Origin: Gracilaria vermiculophylla
Taxonomy: Eukaryota; Rhodophyta; Florideophyceae; Gracilariales; Gracilariaceae
DNA length: 64,000 nucleotides
Assembly: GCA_019155205.2 (NCBI GenBank)
Contig: JAHNZQ020000308.1
Coordinates: forward strand, 270,333 to 334,332
Direction of reading: 5' to 3'
The first letter of the stretch is position 1. The number at the start of each line of letters is the position of its first letter. Made by a program: the position numbers and the translations under genes. This document shows positions 32,188-44,109 of the stretch, in pieces. The notes beneath the pieces are model-generated. The model was not told the origin of the DNA. It made no database searches and worked only from the letters and a program-made list of their open reading frames with translations.

Positions 32188-32490
32188 GGTGTTGGTGAGT
32201 TCTGTTGCGGTTTTCAAAGACGCAAGCGACCGAGTAACTTTTGGTCAGTATGAATGGGCCTACCGCCGGACTTGGTCTGGGGACTCTCTCGAAAGAGAGA
32301 GGCATGCCCGCAACTTCTACGCCGGCGGGTATGACTCACGACCATAAATAGGCCGCGGCACCCTACGGTGGGTAAGCAAGGCACACGACGTACCCGTGCG
32401 CAACGTACGCATCGTGTCTCAAGTCCTGCAACTTGACCTCGCTATCTATCTGACATGCGTTTCATGCGCATAAACCGCGGTCTACACTAC
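32188..32490 (-). promoter_or_regulatory. Putative leader and promoter of the GC-rich retroelement
   Basis: GC-rich leader upstream of ORF1. A perfect 7-bp hairpin with a 4-nt loop lies at 32284-32301 (CTCTCTC-GAAA-GAGAGAG on the plus strand). TATTTATGG (minus strand, 32343-32350) could serve as TATA box. Composition returns to AT-rich at about 32500, which marks the element's approximate end. Confidence 0.4.
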
Positions 32491-32699
32491 ACAAAAAGCG
32501 CCAAAATTTAAGTACCATGCTTAAAATAACTTTGTAGGATCATTGCATGCCATGAACAATGATTCCATGTTTACATCTATACTCTTCCTTGTTAACAGTG
32601 TATTTTGATCGGTTTTGCGTTTTCAACAATCGGATATTTAGCAAACTTTATTCTTGGAGTAATGATACTTGAATTTAAACTTCTGTCTTAGTTTGTAAG

Positions 32700-33780
32700 G
32701 AGACTTTGCTTGTAAAAGCGTGCCATAACTTTCGTTTGAGTACTTTTTTTTTAAAATTCAACACGTAGTATTCTAGTCTGTATTTCGTCACCATTTAAAG
32801 CTTTTGCGATTTTTTTCAATATCAAAACCAAGCGTTCATAGCTTTTTGATATACTTCATAAATTTCTCATTTTGTATTTTTTTTAGACTTTTGTGTTTCA
32901 GGCTGTCTTATTTTTGTTTTTAGACGTTTCCGTTTTTCAATATTTTTTTTTGCTAATTCTCCTTTAAGGAGGCTTGTTATACTGCTAGCGTTCTTTAGTA
33001 TTCATTTTGTTTGCCGTATCTTTATTTTTGTAACCGTCGAAGAATATTTCCCAGGCTTTTGTTCCATTTTCATAGGGTTCGACATACCTAAACCCCTAAA
33101 CCCCTAAACCCCTCAACCCCTAAACCCCTAACCCCTAGACCCCTTTACTATTTGACTATCGCCAAGGTATAAACAAATATTATTTAATTCTTTTTCATAT
33201 AGAACAGCATTCTCATCTTCTTTATTTACTGTTTTCCAACAGACGATTTTCTATAGATCACTTATCATGCGAAATGTCCTCGAGAAATACTAATCTCCAT
33301 GTAGTTTCTCGATTTCTAACCTCCACGTATCCTCTGTTTCCGTAGTTGCGCGAATACATTTCTGAGTCGTTTCAATGAAGAGATATTTCTGTCCCGTGTG
33401 CAGTCATTTACAAAAACAATTGTGATTGAGTTTGTTCGAAACGAGTTTCAACGTTTGTTGACAGCCAAATACAAGACTTTTTAAAACATTCTGGTTCTTT
33501 CTGAGTCTAGGTATTCCAGTTTTGAACGATAATAAATGATTTTCTCATGTACAGGACAAGCTTTTTCGGACATTTCTGATTCTTTGCGATTCTGGCGAAA
33601 ACTGGTTTCCGAGCGATTCTCTTTGGCCTGCTAAAATACAGTGCAGTAGTTTTCAAAAATTCCAAAAGTTTTCTGATAGCTAAGTGGATTGATTCTTCGA
33701 TGGCTTCATTTTGCTGAAATTCTATGACCCGTGTCAGCGCTTCCTCGGATAGCTTATCTTCAAAACCGTTGTACCAGTGA
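32700..33780 (-). pseudogene. Gag region of copia-1, decayed
   Basis: Reads YENGTKAWEIFFDGYKNKD (about 33000-33060), a copia Gag block (AW..L...Y...). Upstream are TALYFSRPKRIARKPVFARI and KKLVLYMRKS blocks shared with copia-2. Multiple stops. A telomere-like tract splits it at 33087-33144. Confidence 0.6.
33087..33144. repeat. Interstitial telomere-like tract (CCCCTAAA)n
   Basis: 58 bp of about seven units of CCCCTAAA with small variants (CTCAACCCC, CTAACCCC, CTAGACCCC). The complement is TTTAGGGG, a telomere-type G-rich repeat. It sits inside decayed copia gag. Confidence 0.8.
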
Positions 33781-33803
33781 CAACGGATAGCTCATGCGTA
33801 AGC

Positions 33804-33815
33804 GGGCCCATAACC
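33804..33815 (-). promoter_or_regulatory. Primer-binding site of copia-1, initiator tRNA-Met internal type
   Basis: GGTTATGGGCCC on the element strand, 3 nt after the LTR end. Same site as in the TRIM at 11799. Complementary to the anticodon arm of initiator tRNA-Met. Confidence 0.8.
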
Positions 33816-33818
33816 TAA

Positions 33819-34098
33819 TGTATTTTTTACAATGCATTGCTTTGATAAACTTGAATAAACACAATCTTCTTTTTTATATTAAAGACTTGTCTTAGCTTTT
33901 ATCCGCCGTCAGACACAGTACTAGAACTGTTCTTACATAGTTTAGTACATTATTTCTACTATATAGTACGGTTACGTGTCTCTTCTATCATAAAAAAGGA
34001 AAACAGCAGATCATGTCCTTCTATAGAACCTTCTAGAAGCTTCCAGATCCTTCTAGTTCTACACTTTGTTCGAGAGGCTTCCATTTGCTGTCATCACA
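33819..34098 (-). repeat. 5' LTR of copia-1
   Basis: About 280 bp aligning with 27508-27782. Plus-strand landmarks: TTGAATAAACACAATCTTCT, ACTAGAACTGTTCTTACAT, CTTCTATAGAACCTTCTAGA. The primer site is directly adjacent. The two LTRs are clearly diverged, so the insertion is old. Confidence 0.75.
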
Positions 34099-34339
34099 AT
34101 TGAAACATACACTGTAATCTGCCCTGGATTGTATCTCTTTTCACAGATTAATAGTGGTTACCAGAACTTGTACCTACTGGGAGTGCCCGAGTTGTAGAGT
34201 AGACTCCCAGAATAGTCTGGAATGAGAGAATTTCTTGAGAAATTATATCTAAACTTATCTGTCAGTATCCATTCGTAAAGCCGATGTAGGCGGCGTATTT
34301 GCGTCTTTCCCAGTCTTGCGACAGTAAATCCAAATGATG

Positions 34340-35510
34340 CATTTCAGACTAAAACTGCAGCGTTTGTGCGTGGGCTCCACTCAGCTCGACGGTCAATCGG
34401 TTTCGCGACATGCAGAAATTCAGGACTGCGAATGCTGGGTATGCACATCGTAAATAAACATTTTTGTACACTGCACCGAGTTTTCCGAGCTGATGGATAT
34501 TGTGTTTTAAAATCCTTTTTTATGCAAAGAAATACCGCCGTTGGGGCGCAACGTGTGATTTGGCATTTAGCGCGAGCGTAGTAAAACAAGAGTGCTTTCT
34601 GGCTATAAAATTCGGTCCGAGCATAATACTAAAACAGCTACGGGCGGTTTTCAGAAGCGCGGGCGGGTTCTCCAATCTTGTGACGGATATAACGTTCTTC
34701 TTGGCATCTTCTGCCCCTTCTGTTATGTCCTCGTCAATTCTTTTTGAAGACTCTGTTCCACAATCAGTCCAAATGTTTTGCACGGGCACAAGAAGATCTT
34801 CTTACTCCTTTGTATTGTTCGGCTCAATAGAGCCCTCAGACGCAAGCCTGCAGTTTTACGCGCACACAGTTCTTTTTCTAACCATTCTGTAGTTAGTTTC
34901 GCTACACTATGGCTGTGCTTGTTGAAGTCGAGATCCATGCATCTCAAGAGAGGCCTTACGAAATTAACTTTCGTGATCCTCACGTTTGCAAGCAGAAAAA
35001 GCATTCTTTGGATTTAATATAGTAGTTTGGTCTATATTAGGAAGGTGGTAAGGCGGAGATTTCTTATTCCCGACGCATTTTCTGGAGATTTTGTATAGTC
35101 TGCTTTCTACGCATTATCAACGACCATGGTGTCCTCGCGTTTTTTTGGCAAAAGGCTCGAAATGCCTCCCCAAAACCGAGTTGAAGATGTCAATGGGCAT
35201 TAGAAAGTAATTTTCCCCTACGTCTCTCGACGTTACAGTGCCAAAATCATCAAGGCGAATTGTATACCATGGTTTCCCGGCATATGCTTTAAATTCGACT
35301 GCAAACGAAGTTTTGCAGCTATTTCAGTGTTTTTTTTTCAAGTTTCTTTTCAATTACTTTTGAAGCTGTTACCGTTACTTTCTTTCAGCAATCACGAAAC
35401 ATTTGCCGAACGACTAACGTTTTGGGCAATCTCGGGCATTAGGCATTGATTGTTCTATACAAAAGCTCCAAACATTTCGTTTGCTTTTTTTCGACTCATT
35501 CTAGGCATTT
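34340..35510 (-). pseudogene. Possible decayed Tc1-like transposase (third family)
   Basis: About 1.2 kb, the size of a Tc1 element. On the minus strand the right side begins MPRMSRKKANEMFGAF then a PEIAQNVSRSANV helix-turn-helix-like block. Further along, FNKHSHSVAKLTTEWLEKE (34880-34935) resembles the DNDPKHTSxLxxxWLxE block of Tc1. Frames shift repeatedly, no NPxE motif is legible and no terminal inverted repeats were found. Alternative: another decayed gene. Confidence 0.35.
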
Positions 35511-36154
35511 TGTTCTGAGATTCCGTCTTTGTTAGCCTTTGCGACGTTTTTTATTCTTTTTTTCATCAAACATCGAGGTTACTCTCCATATTTGCATCTA
35601 TGCTTGAGATTACGCTTCTGCTTTGAACATGCTAACTGTACTAAATACACTGGCACTGGGAAAGTTGACATCTTGTTCATAAAAGTTTTCAAATTTCTTC
35701 ACTACTCTTTTTACCAGAAAGGTATCTCATCGGAAACGATATGCTTCAGTTCCGGTGGTTATAAATCAAGCACTAGATTTGCAATCAGCCCCTTGGCTTC
35801 GTCATTGTTCGTGATAGTACAGTAAGTATTATACAGAACTAGAGCTAGAATTGTCTCCCGCAAAATATTCTTGGCAGGTCCAGATGGACTGGGCAGCATT
35901 TTTTCTTATCTGACGATGGCGAGGACGTCTCCTTCAGGGCCCTTTAGGCTGCTGATCGTTAAAACCAGATGATTATCTGACCAAGCTTTGATATTCATTT
36001 CAGCTACTTTGTTAACATTATTGTATCCTTTTGTGCGTCCCGGTATGAACAGACTTCGCAAAAGTTTCGGCTTCATCAAATCTTCTACGGATGGAGCTCC
36101 GATTTGCTCTTTAGCTAATCTTGAGGAGTGAATGTTTTGGACTCCACCGTGAAA
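35511..36154 (-). pseudogene. Unidentified decayed protein-coding remnant
   Basis: Minus-strand frame open from the Ty3-2 LTR edge to 35906 (reads GGVQNIHSSRLAKEQIGAP, then KAWSDNHLVLTISSLKGPEG), a stop, then further coding-like text (TITNNDEAKGLIANLVLDL and ELKHIVSDEIPFW at about 35720-35830). Composition looks protein-like but I recognise no family. It ends abruptly at the Ty3-2 5' LTR, so it may be the target of that insertion. Confidence 0.35.
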
Positions 36155-37024
36155 TGCAACGCCTTCCATAGACGATTTTCTTGGACCTTTGCCGACTAAC
36201 CAGATTCCAGTTAGGCTGCATACATGAAAACTGTTAATTCGCTGGCGCGATTTATGTCCGTTTGTTCGGTGAACTATAGAGTAGCCGACACAACGCTTGT
36301 CGCGCGACCCGTCCTGTGCATTGGATGGATTCCCGGCTCGCGCACGACAGCCGCACGCGGCCGACTGCCTACAGTATGAGTGCCGTATAGCACCTGCTTT
36401 GCACGGTTAATTTATCATTTTTGATATTTATTTAGTTTGCTCTTTTTAGGTATTTCGGATTCAGAGCTTCAGCACTTAGCGCAACGGCACTTTGGCCGTC
36501 GGGCCCAGTAAACCGCATCAAGCTTGGTGTTTGATCCGCATTTGCTGCCCACGCCTGTATCTCTCTCCACCGTGGAGAGGTACGCCCTGGACTATGGAAG
36601 TCGGTCTCCCGTGACGGCGAGAACCATATTCTCGACTATTCTTTCTTTCTTTCAGGTTTGCCCTCGTACGAGATTAGCCCCACCGTATCTTCCGTTTACC
36701 CTTTTTCGGACTATTTCCACCACCTGATCAACGCAGCTTTTCCATTACCCGCGCGGCTCATTATATTGCTCGGCCGCGCAGATATAGCCCAATATAGTAC
36801 AAGGCAACCTAACCGAATTTACGGGAACTGCCTCAAACACCGGACTTGCCGGATCCCCGATGTATCCATTTCTTTTCCTACTGCACCCGTCACGACGGTT
36901 TGGCCCCGGAGTTACGTCCGGCTCGTATGCCTAGCCCAAGGAAGGCTCTGCCTTTCAACCACCTCGCGAGAGGAAGGTTAAGAAAATCCTTCGTGGTAAT
37001 TTTATCCTTTCGAGCATTGCCCTA
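36155..37024 (+). repeat. 5' LTR of Ty3-2
   Basis: Begins TGCAACGCCTTCC. Shares with the 3' copy GCACCTGCTTTGCA, CAGTAAACCGCATC, GACTATTCTTTCTTTC, a TGCCGGATCCCCG block and CATCCTTCGTGGTAATTT-like sequence. The right end is near GCATTGCCCTA. It is followed closely by TGGTCTCCAGACTTAGAA, a candidate primer site. Confidence 0.8.
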
Positions 37025-37239
37025 CTAAGTGGTCTCCAGACTTAGAAACGACGATCCACTGGCAGACCCTCTGTGAGGTTCATTTTCCTTTTCATTGGTT
37101 GTACAATTTAGAATTCACCGGTTGACGGACTTCCACCGTTGTCACGGACACCTACGATGGGGTAGGATAACACTGCTTTCGACTCGGTAGCGACCTGGAG
37201 CCGGTCCCACCAACAGAAATAAGGAGCGTCCCGTGGTGA

Positions 37240-39265
37240 ATCTCGATATAACTGGTGCAGTACGGGTAAACCGAGGAACGCTGACGGCTGAGCCGGATAC
37301 CTTAGTACGCAGGGCTGGGCCATCAACAGCCATTGAGGTCGTATCCCTGCCGGCGCATTTGGGGAAAAAGATCCACGTGGTTCGGTTGGACGATCATATC
37401 CGTACCCAGGGGCTCACCCATGCAGCCTTGGCTGAGTAATTGGAGTCCTGACAAAGGCACTCGCAAAGTCTTTCGACGAATATCGCCAAGGAGCTCTGCA
37501 TTCTGCTGTCTGATGTCAATACAATCGCTGAAGGTTTCGGGGATCCGTCATCCTACGTCAAAGGCGTGGATGATCGATTTAATCGAGTATGAGTCCGACT
37601 GGACTCGGTCGAGAAATATGTGCTTGCTTCCGCATTCCCGGCGCGAACTGCTGGCTCTCAGTGTTATCAGCGCCAGGAGGCTCGGAATAGCCTCATAAAG
37701 CAGAACAACCGAAAGAATTGCGATGAAAATGGGAGCTTCTTCTCGGACTGTGAGTCGACTTCTCAGGATCTTAAGCCCTCACAGATTGACACTGACCATG
37801 ACCACCCCGAGCGAACTTACCGTTCCAAACGATTAATGGCCACCTTCGGGGCGCTTTGATCCCGGTCGTGGGGCAGGAAACATCTCGAGCTTTACACGAT
37901 GAGGCCGGCTAATTCCCTTTACAAGGAGCTGGTTTCATACCGATGTTATCGGTTAGAAGATACCTCCTCAGGTAGGATATACCGTGACACTGGTAAAGTG
38001 AATGACTGCATCAAACGGATACAGCTTTCCATGAGAAACCAAAACTTTACTGGAGAGCATAGAGTTTCGGTACTGGACATCCTAGTCCGCTTTGTAGTGG
38101 AAGACGATATCCTCAATATGAGTGAGGCCCAAGCATACCTGGCATTACCATAACTTCTACGGGAAGTCGCTGAAGAACATTTCCATTCAGTCCAAGGTTC
38201 ATCTCTGGCGTCCGAGGGAGGATAGAATTGCTGCTCCAAGTCCGCGCAGTACTTTTTGTCTTCTTACGCGACTAACATTGCCACTCAGTCGGCTATCCTC
38301 GCACCGCGCAATGCTCGCCAGCTTGCTGGAGAGCTGGAGACCCACTACTCGATACCCTTGAAGAAGGTTTTCCACCGCTTTACAAATGTTTTCGCAAGAG
38401 GGGAATGGTGCACGCGTTTATCGATGTGTTGGATCCTGCATGTAAGTCGCTAGTATCCCGCCACGGAGAAAATCATCTTAAGATGGGATACCTGGAGCTG
38501 GTCCAATGCGCCCAAGCAGGAAGAGATGCACTCCGTGGGAGAAGCTCTAGATACCGGAAGAAGGGGTCGAAGGCATCGATCATCGGATCAGATACCTCCT
38601 CTATTTCACTAGGCGCCAGTTATACTCTCCAACTGGTTCAAGAAGTTGTGCACGTTCACCACGATGATTATTGGTCACTCCTGATATTGGAAGTAATCAC
38701 TAAAATGAATGCCTCGAATGGTACGGCAATCGGAGCTATGCAGGAAGCCTAGGCCCTCTTAATTGGTAACAAAAAAGCCCAAGCCACTCAACTGCCTTAT
38801 GCTAACACGAAGACAAAGATACACGGCCCTGATTGGGTTGATAATCGGAATCTCGGGAGCCCAGCTGAAAACCGGAACGCCGCTCCTTGAGTTCTTCCGT
38901 CTGGAGTTGTCTGCCATTTATGCTTCACTGGGAGACTCAATTCCTCACAATGCCTTCCGTCGTTTAAGAAAATGGCGTATATGGTTTCCAACTTCGAAAT
39001 CATGTCCCAAGAGGAGAAAAAGGTAGTTCTGATGACGTTTCATCTCCGTGCGAAAACGGACTTCCCCAACGCATTGACTCTCACTCCACTATCGCGGCAG
39101 TGGCTGACAACCGGGACGATGGGGTCCCCTGCCGAGGCCAATGGGAGTCCTGGGTACGCCAATCGTGCCGATAACTACCTAACAACCCCCAACGGGACAG
39201 AGCACTTGTTCTGTAGGGTCCAGGGCGAGAGCCCGAAAGGAAACCCGTTCAGGGAAACTAACTGA
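37240..39265 (+). pseudogene. Gag of Ty3-2, broken
   Basis: Frames at 37233-37439, 37899-38153 and 38405-38752 are pieces of one protein. A capsid-like block, NFTGEHRVSVLDILVRFVVED (38038-38100), corresponds to the GENSISVLNFLTRF block in Ty3-1. A linking QYFLSSYATNIATQSAI and a LAGELETHYSIPLKK stretch follow. Numerous stops and shifts. No zinc knuckle is legible. Confidence 0.65.
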
Positions 39266-39429
39266 AGGCGTCTCCTAACCCGGAACGTCCTCCTCATATA
39301 TGAGGCAAATTACGTCCGAGGCGCCGCCACCTCACTTCTTGCTGATAATTCTGCCGAGCACGGACACCGCAGAGGTGGACTCCGCGAACCTAGCTGTTCT
39401 GCGTTGACCATGGAGATGGATAAAGCATA

Positions 39430-42400
39430 ACCGAATCCTGGATCGATCCATAGTGATGAAGAAACGAAACTATAAGGCTTACGCTGATCCCAGACTGTAC
39501 ACGCAGTGTAATGTGCGATTCTGCACGGTCCTCAACTCTAGAGCGGAGACAAGTTTCGTTTTCGGGTCGGCACTATCTTCTCTTCTCGGATCTCCAACTA
39601 GCACGATAGAGGTACTCCACGTCTTGGACGCGAACATCAACTGGTTTCAAACGGTGTAAAGCATTGATCTAATCGTTCGATTGTGAAAATCGGTGGTCAA
39701 GCTCACTTTTATTGTGTGCCATTCTCTTGCCAAGCATCGTCGAGTGTGACTCCTGCGACCGGTTCGTAGAGGCTATCTACCCTCGCCGGAAACAGGGGGA
39801 GTTACAAGATGGGTAACGAATCCACATGTTCCGATAAACACTTCGGCGGGATGCGAAAAAGCACGTGCCCCTGCCAGCCACACAAAAATAGCCGGCGAGA
39901 ACCGTGAAATCCAACAAGCACCCCATTTCGGCATCAGTGACGATACCCACCGCAATGCAGGTCCTTGTTCAGGTCAGCTAACGTCGACATAGTTTGAGGA
40001 TTGTTTAGCCCTGGACCTGGTTATATGAACGGAGCCGCCTCACCGTCACAAATGGAATGGTGCACGTCGTGCCAAACTGCCCTTTTGAGATCTTTGTCAC
40101 AAATCCGGTTGACACACCTCAATATCTGGCTAAAGTCCAAGTAATTGGTTCCATAACACCAACTCCGTCGGCAAGGAATCCTACACAGAAGATGTCGGCC
40201 CAGGTACCTGGGCTTGTAAAGTCAGAAAATGTAAGGGCGCCCTCTGCGGCGGGGAACTCCGCCCCTAACATAATCAACGGTTTACTTGAAGGTACCGTGA
40301 AAACAGGAAAGCCTGACTTCCCAGGTGCGTCCAGCTTTGCCGACCCCACGTTCCACAAGTCACGACCAGATTGACCGCGTGAGAGCTCCCGAAGAACTAG
40401 ACTTGTCTCATGTGCCTGCCTCGCATCGCGAGCGTCTTTACGCCATATTGCGGGAGTCTATTCGATGTTGGATGGCTCACTAGGCGAGATAAACTGCACC
40501 AAACATGGGATAGATTTGTTACAGAGCAATCGGCCAATGGCGCCATCCCCATACAGAGCTGGACGAAAGGCTCAGGAGGAGGAATATTTCCGAGTGGAGC
40601 GCATGCTCCGTGCCGGAGTCAGAGGGCCAGAACCACATCCGTAGACGTTCCCCATGGTTCCCGCGCTTAAAACGGATGGTTCAGGGAGGTTATGCGTAGT
40701 ATACTGCAGGCTTAATGCCGCGATAATCTAGGAAGACTACCCAAGTCCTTCAAAGAACGAGTAAATAGAATCACTCGGTGATGCTACCGTGTTCATGGTT
40801 CTCGACGCCGATCGGTGCTAATCGTCGGTCGTTCTCAGGGAAGAAGACCATGACACAATGTCAATGTTGTGTCACTTTGGGTCCTACCGCTTGAAGAGGT
40901 TTCTTTCGGTTTGACCAATACTCCTACAAAGTTCCAACTGGCTATTGATTTCCTCATGAACCGCTTCAGATGACGTACTTGCTTGGTTTACTTGGACGAC
41001 ATAATCATCATTTCCAACAACTTGGAAGATCATCTAACCCTTGTGCAGGACGTGATGATGGTACTGTGTGACGCAGGAAATACGCTGAGGCTCAGTATCT
41101 GAGAGTTCTTTACAGATACCGTGGATTATCCGGACCCCAGCATCCGTCCTGGACGGGTAGTGATCGAAAGGGTTCGAGGCAAGTCACTCACTGAGGCGCA
41201 AAAATCTCGAACGCAAACGGAATTCAGATCCTTCCTTGGGTTGGTCAACGACTTTTACCGGTTTATACCGAATGTTTCGGATACTGCTGCCCTGCTTGAC
41301 TTGGTACTGTGAGAAAAACAACCGCCAAAGCTTTTACCATTCACAATAAATCAGTCGACTGCTTTTCAGTCCCCGATGAAGGTAAGGATAACAGCTCCAA
41401 TCTTGTTACTTCCCAAGTTAGGCCCTTTGTACTCTGCGGACATGGATTTCCGCGACGACTAAGTGGGTTGTGCACTGTTTTATACAAACCCCAAAGAAGA
41501 GCGCAAACAAATAGGATATTGATCCTCGAATCTCAACGTTCACAAGAACAAATATTCCGTCTCGAAGAATGAGTGCCCCTCCATGGTGTGTGCGCTCCTC
41601 ACATTACGCCACTATATAACTGGAGTGTACTTCACCGTATTCACGGATAATTCCTCCTTGAGGTGGCTGATGAACATCGTCGATTCATCAGACTGCTTGA
41701 TGCGGTGGGGGCTTCACATAGTTAAATTTACTTTTGAAATGGTCTACAAGAAAGGCGCAAAAAACGTGCAAGCCGATGCCCTATCACGTTTGCCCACAAA
41801 GGGAGAAGCCGTCGGCGACGCCACCGAGGACGAGATTTTCTGCTTCGTTTCCGAATGGAGTACCCCTGAAGCTCTACACTGGGTCTCCGATGAGCCTATC
41901 TACGGCGATATCGACGAGTTTCTTTCCTCAGGAGACACCAAGCATGTTCCGTAGAGGACCTAAACGCTTATAAGAACTAAGGATATGACCCAAGAACCGT
42001 TTGGGGACCCTTTCAGCATGGATCTATGTGTACGTTTGAACGTTGGAGAAGACCTGCTTTTGGAGGTGAACGACACGGGCTACCTGTTCCGGAAAATGTA
42101 TCTTCACGAAAACATTGTTGTGCTTCACGCCCTCCAGCCCAAGGTATTTCAACTGTCACATTACCTGAAGCTCAGTGGAGACCCAGACGGGAGAAAACGT
42201 TATCTAACCCTTCGCAAAGACTTTTTCTGGCCCGCGATGGCAGTAGACTGCTACATCATTGTACGTTTCTGTACACACTGCGCAAAAAACTTTGTCAAAC
42301 TCCGGGAACATTCCAATAAATTGAGGCTCTACCCTACCAGAGCTCCTCTCGAGTTTATCGCAATTGACATCCTCGACCCGCTTTTGAAGACAACGAAAGG

Positions 42401-44109
42401 TAATGGCTTTCTGATCGTATTCACCGAACGCTTCTCGGAGCTTGTTCGGACAAGTTCGTTGAAGAAGATTTCAGCTTTTGTGGTTGCACGAGCGTTGGAG
42501 ACGCATTTGTTCTTTGTTTATAGGCCTCCTGTAAAGGCACTATTCGACCACACCCAACACTTCCCTTCGCGATTTTTTCAAAACGTCTGCCTTATACTGG
42601 ATGTGAGGAAAATTTTTTTCCCACTACGTATCTTCTGAAAAATAAGGAGCAGACTGAATGATTCAATCGAACACTACTCGCGTCGCTGTGCAACTTTGAC
42701 GCGGATAACCCCATCTCGTGGGATCTCTTCACAGTTGCCGTGACAAATACGTAAAATACGCAGGTACACCGAACCACCTGCCTTACTTCATTCGAGGTAG
42801 TCTAGCCACGGATGTACACGCCCTTGGCGTTGGAACCGCATGTACAAGCGGAGGCTTCTCTTCAGTCGGCGAATACCTCGTGCGGTGGATAGCTTGGCCT
42901 GATAACCTCGTGCCGGTTGCCCAGGAGGGGTGTAAATGCGCTCCAGCGATATACAAGTGGAACTTTGATGACCGCCAGTGCCGTCACCTGCAAGAACGCA
43001 TTAGCCCTGGGACCTACGTGTTTATCCACAAAGCATTCTTCAACAACGCCACCAATGGAATTCGTCATAGACTATTTCTCGTGGCGAATGACTCCTCATG
43101 AGTGGTGTCCTCCGACCGCTACAAGTTGTTAATCGCTGTTGGCGACAAAAAGGAGCGTCTGTCACGCGACCGCGTCATATAAGCGCCTCCTTCCTCACAT
43201 GAGTTCTCACTGTCCGACAACTCTTATGTTCCAGTATCCGCCCTTTTCAAGACCACGGCCGCTCGGCCTCTGGTGCTTCGGAACCGCACGCCAGTATTTT
43301 CGTACCTTCCGCCATTGTGGGGCGTCCCGGATTCGCCAACTCGCCCACTCGCGCTGCTCCATTACACTTCCCGCGGCGTATACCCCTACCAAATGTTGAC
43401 TGCCAGCCTACCGGTTACCGCCCCATCTGATAGTGGGCAAGCTGGCCTCTTAAATGCATATCTGAGATCCTTGCTGTCGCCACGGAATGCCGTTGTCGCG
43501 ACATCCCCCACCCGCGGGAAGAGCTCCGGAAGCCTGGAAGAGGAAACGTCTAAGGCCGCAATAGCCGGCGATCCCACAGACGAATTTGCGGAGTCTTATG
43601 CCAAACCCCTAACCCCTCACACAAACCCCATCCGGCCGCAACCCATAGACGTCCTCAGCGACGCCACAGCACCACCCATCGAGCATTCGTATCCCGCAAC
43701 GCGGAACTTTCCGTTCGGAGGACACGCAAAACGCGAGCCCGAAATCTCACCAGAACCCGGGAAAAATCGTACAGAAAACCAAAAAAGACAAAAATACCGA
43801 GGAAACGTTTTCCAAAGAAACCCCACTGAAGAATATATGGCCCTTCAAAGATAATCAGAATGCCCTGTGCGTGATACGACGCCGTGTGGCCAGGAAGTGT
43901 ACATAAAAAAGTACGTTCTTGACCAAATTGTCGGACACGGAGTGGACCCCCACGGGAGCGTCCGGTACAACGTCCGGTGGTATGCATATGACCCAAATTG
44001 GTACTCGCTAGAGCCTATTGAGCATATACAACGCTCGGTAGTTTTACAGTGTCACCGCAAGTCAGGAATGTATCTGTTTGAAACACTGATTCAGGCCCAA
44101 ATAAGATAA
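39430..44109 (+). pseudogene. Pol of Ty3-2: protease remnant, RT, RNase H, integrase, chromodomain
   Basis: CTVLNSRAETSFVFGSAL (about 39513) lies where Ty3-1 has CAILDTGAGPNLV; the DTGA of the protease has become NSRA, so the catalytic Asp is lost. RT pieces include EEEYFRVERML, LKTDGSGRLCVVY (40665-40710) and an intact active site VYLDDIIIIS (40985). RNase H shows LLPKLGPLYSADMDF and FTDNSSLRWL (41640). Integrase carries the zinc region (LSHYLKLSGDPDGRKRYL, CTHC) and a core with AIDILDP. The frame is lost around 42640. The C-terminus has SRDRVI, then a chromodomain (YVLDQIVGHG, VRYNVRWYAYDP, SLEPIEHIQR; 43908-44060). Confidence 0.85.

Larger units (their letters stand above)
27508..34098 (-). 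mobile_element. Ty1/copia element copia-1 with nested insertions
   Basis: Minus-strand element bounded by LTRs at 33819-34098 (5') and 27508-27782 (3'). Reading 5' to 3': primer site at 33804-33815, Gag remnants (33780-32700), integrase (30957-30238), RT (30060-28321), RNase H (28320-27830). Integrase before RT is the copia order. Insertions split it: a telomere-like tract in gag, a GC-rich retroelement plus LTR fragment plus gap between gag and integrase, and a Tc1 element inside RT. The protease and pre-integrase part is not seen, so it is deleted or hidden in the gap. Confidence 0.85.

Noticed and set aside
43601..43625. Telomere-like CCCCTAACCCCT
   Set aside because: Only two units inside the coding linker of Ty3-2; consistent with chance.
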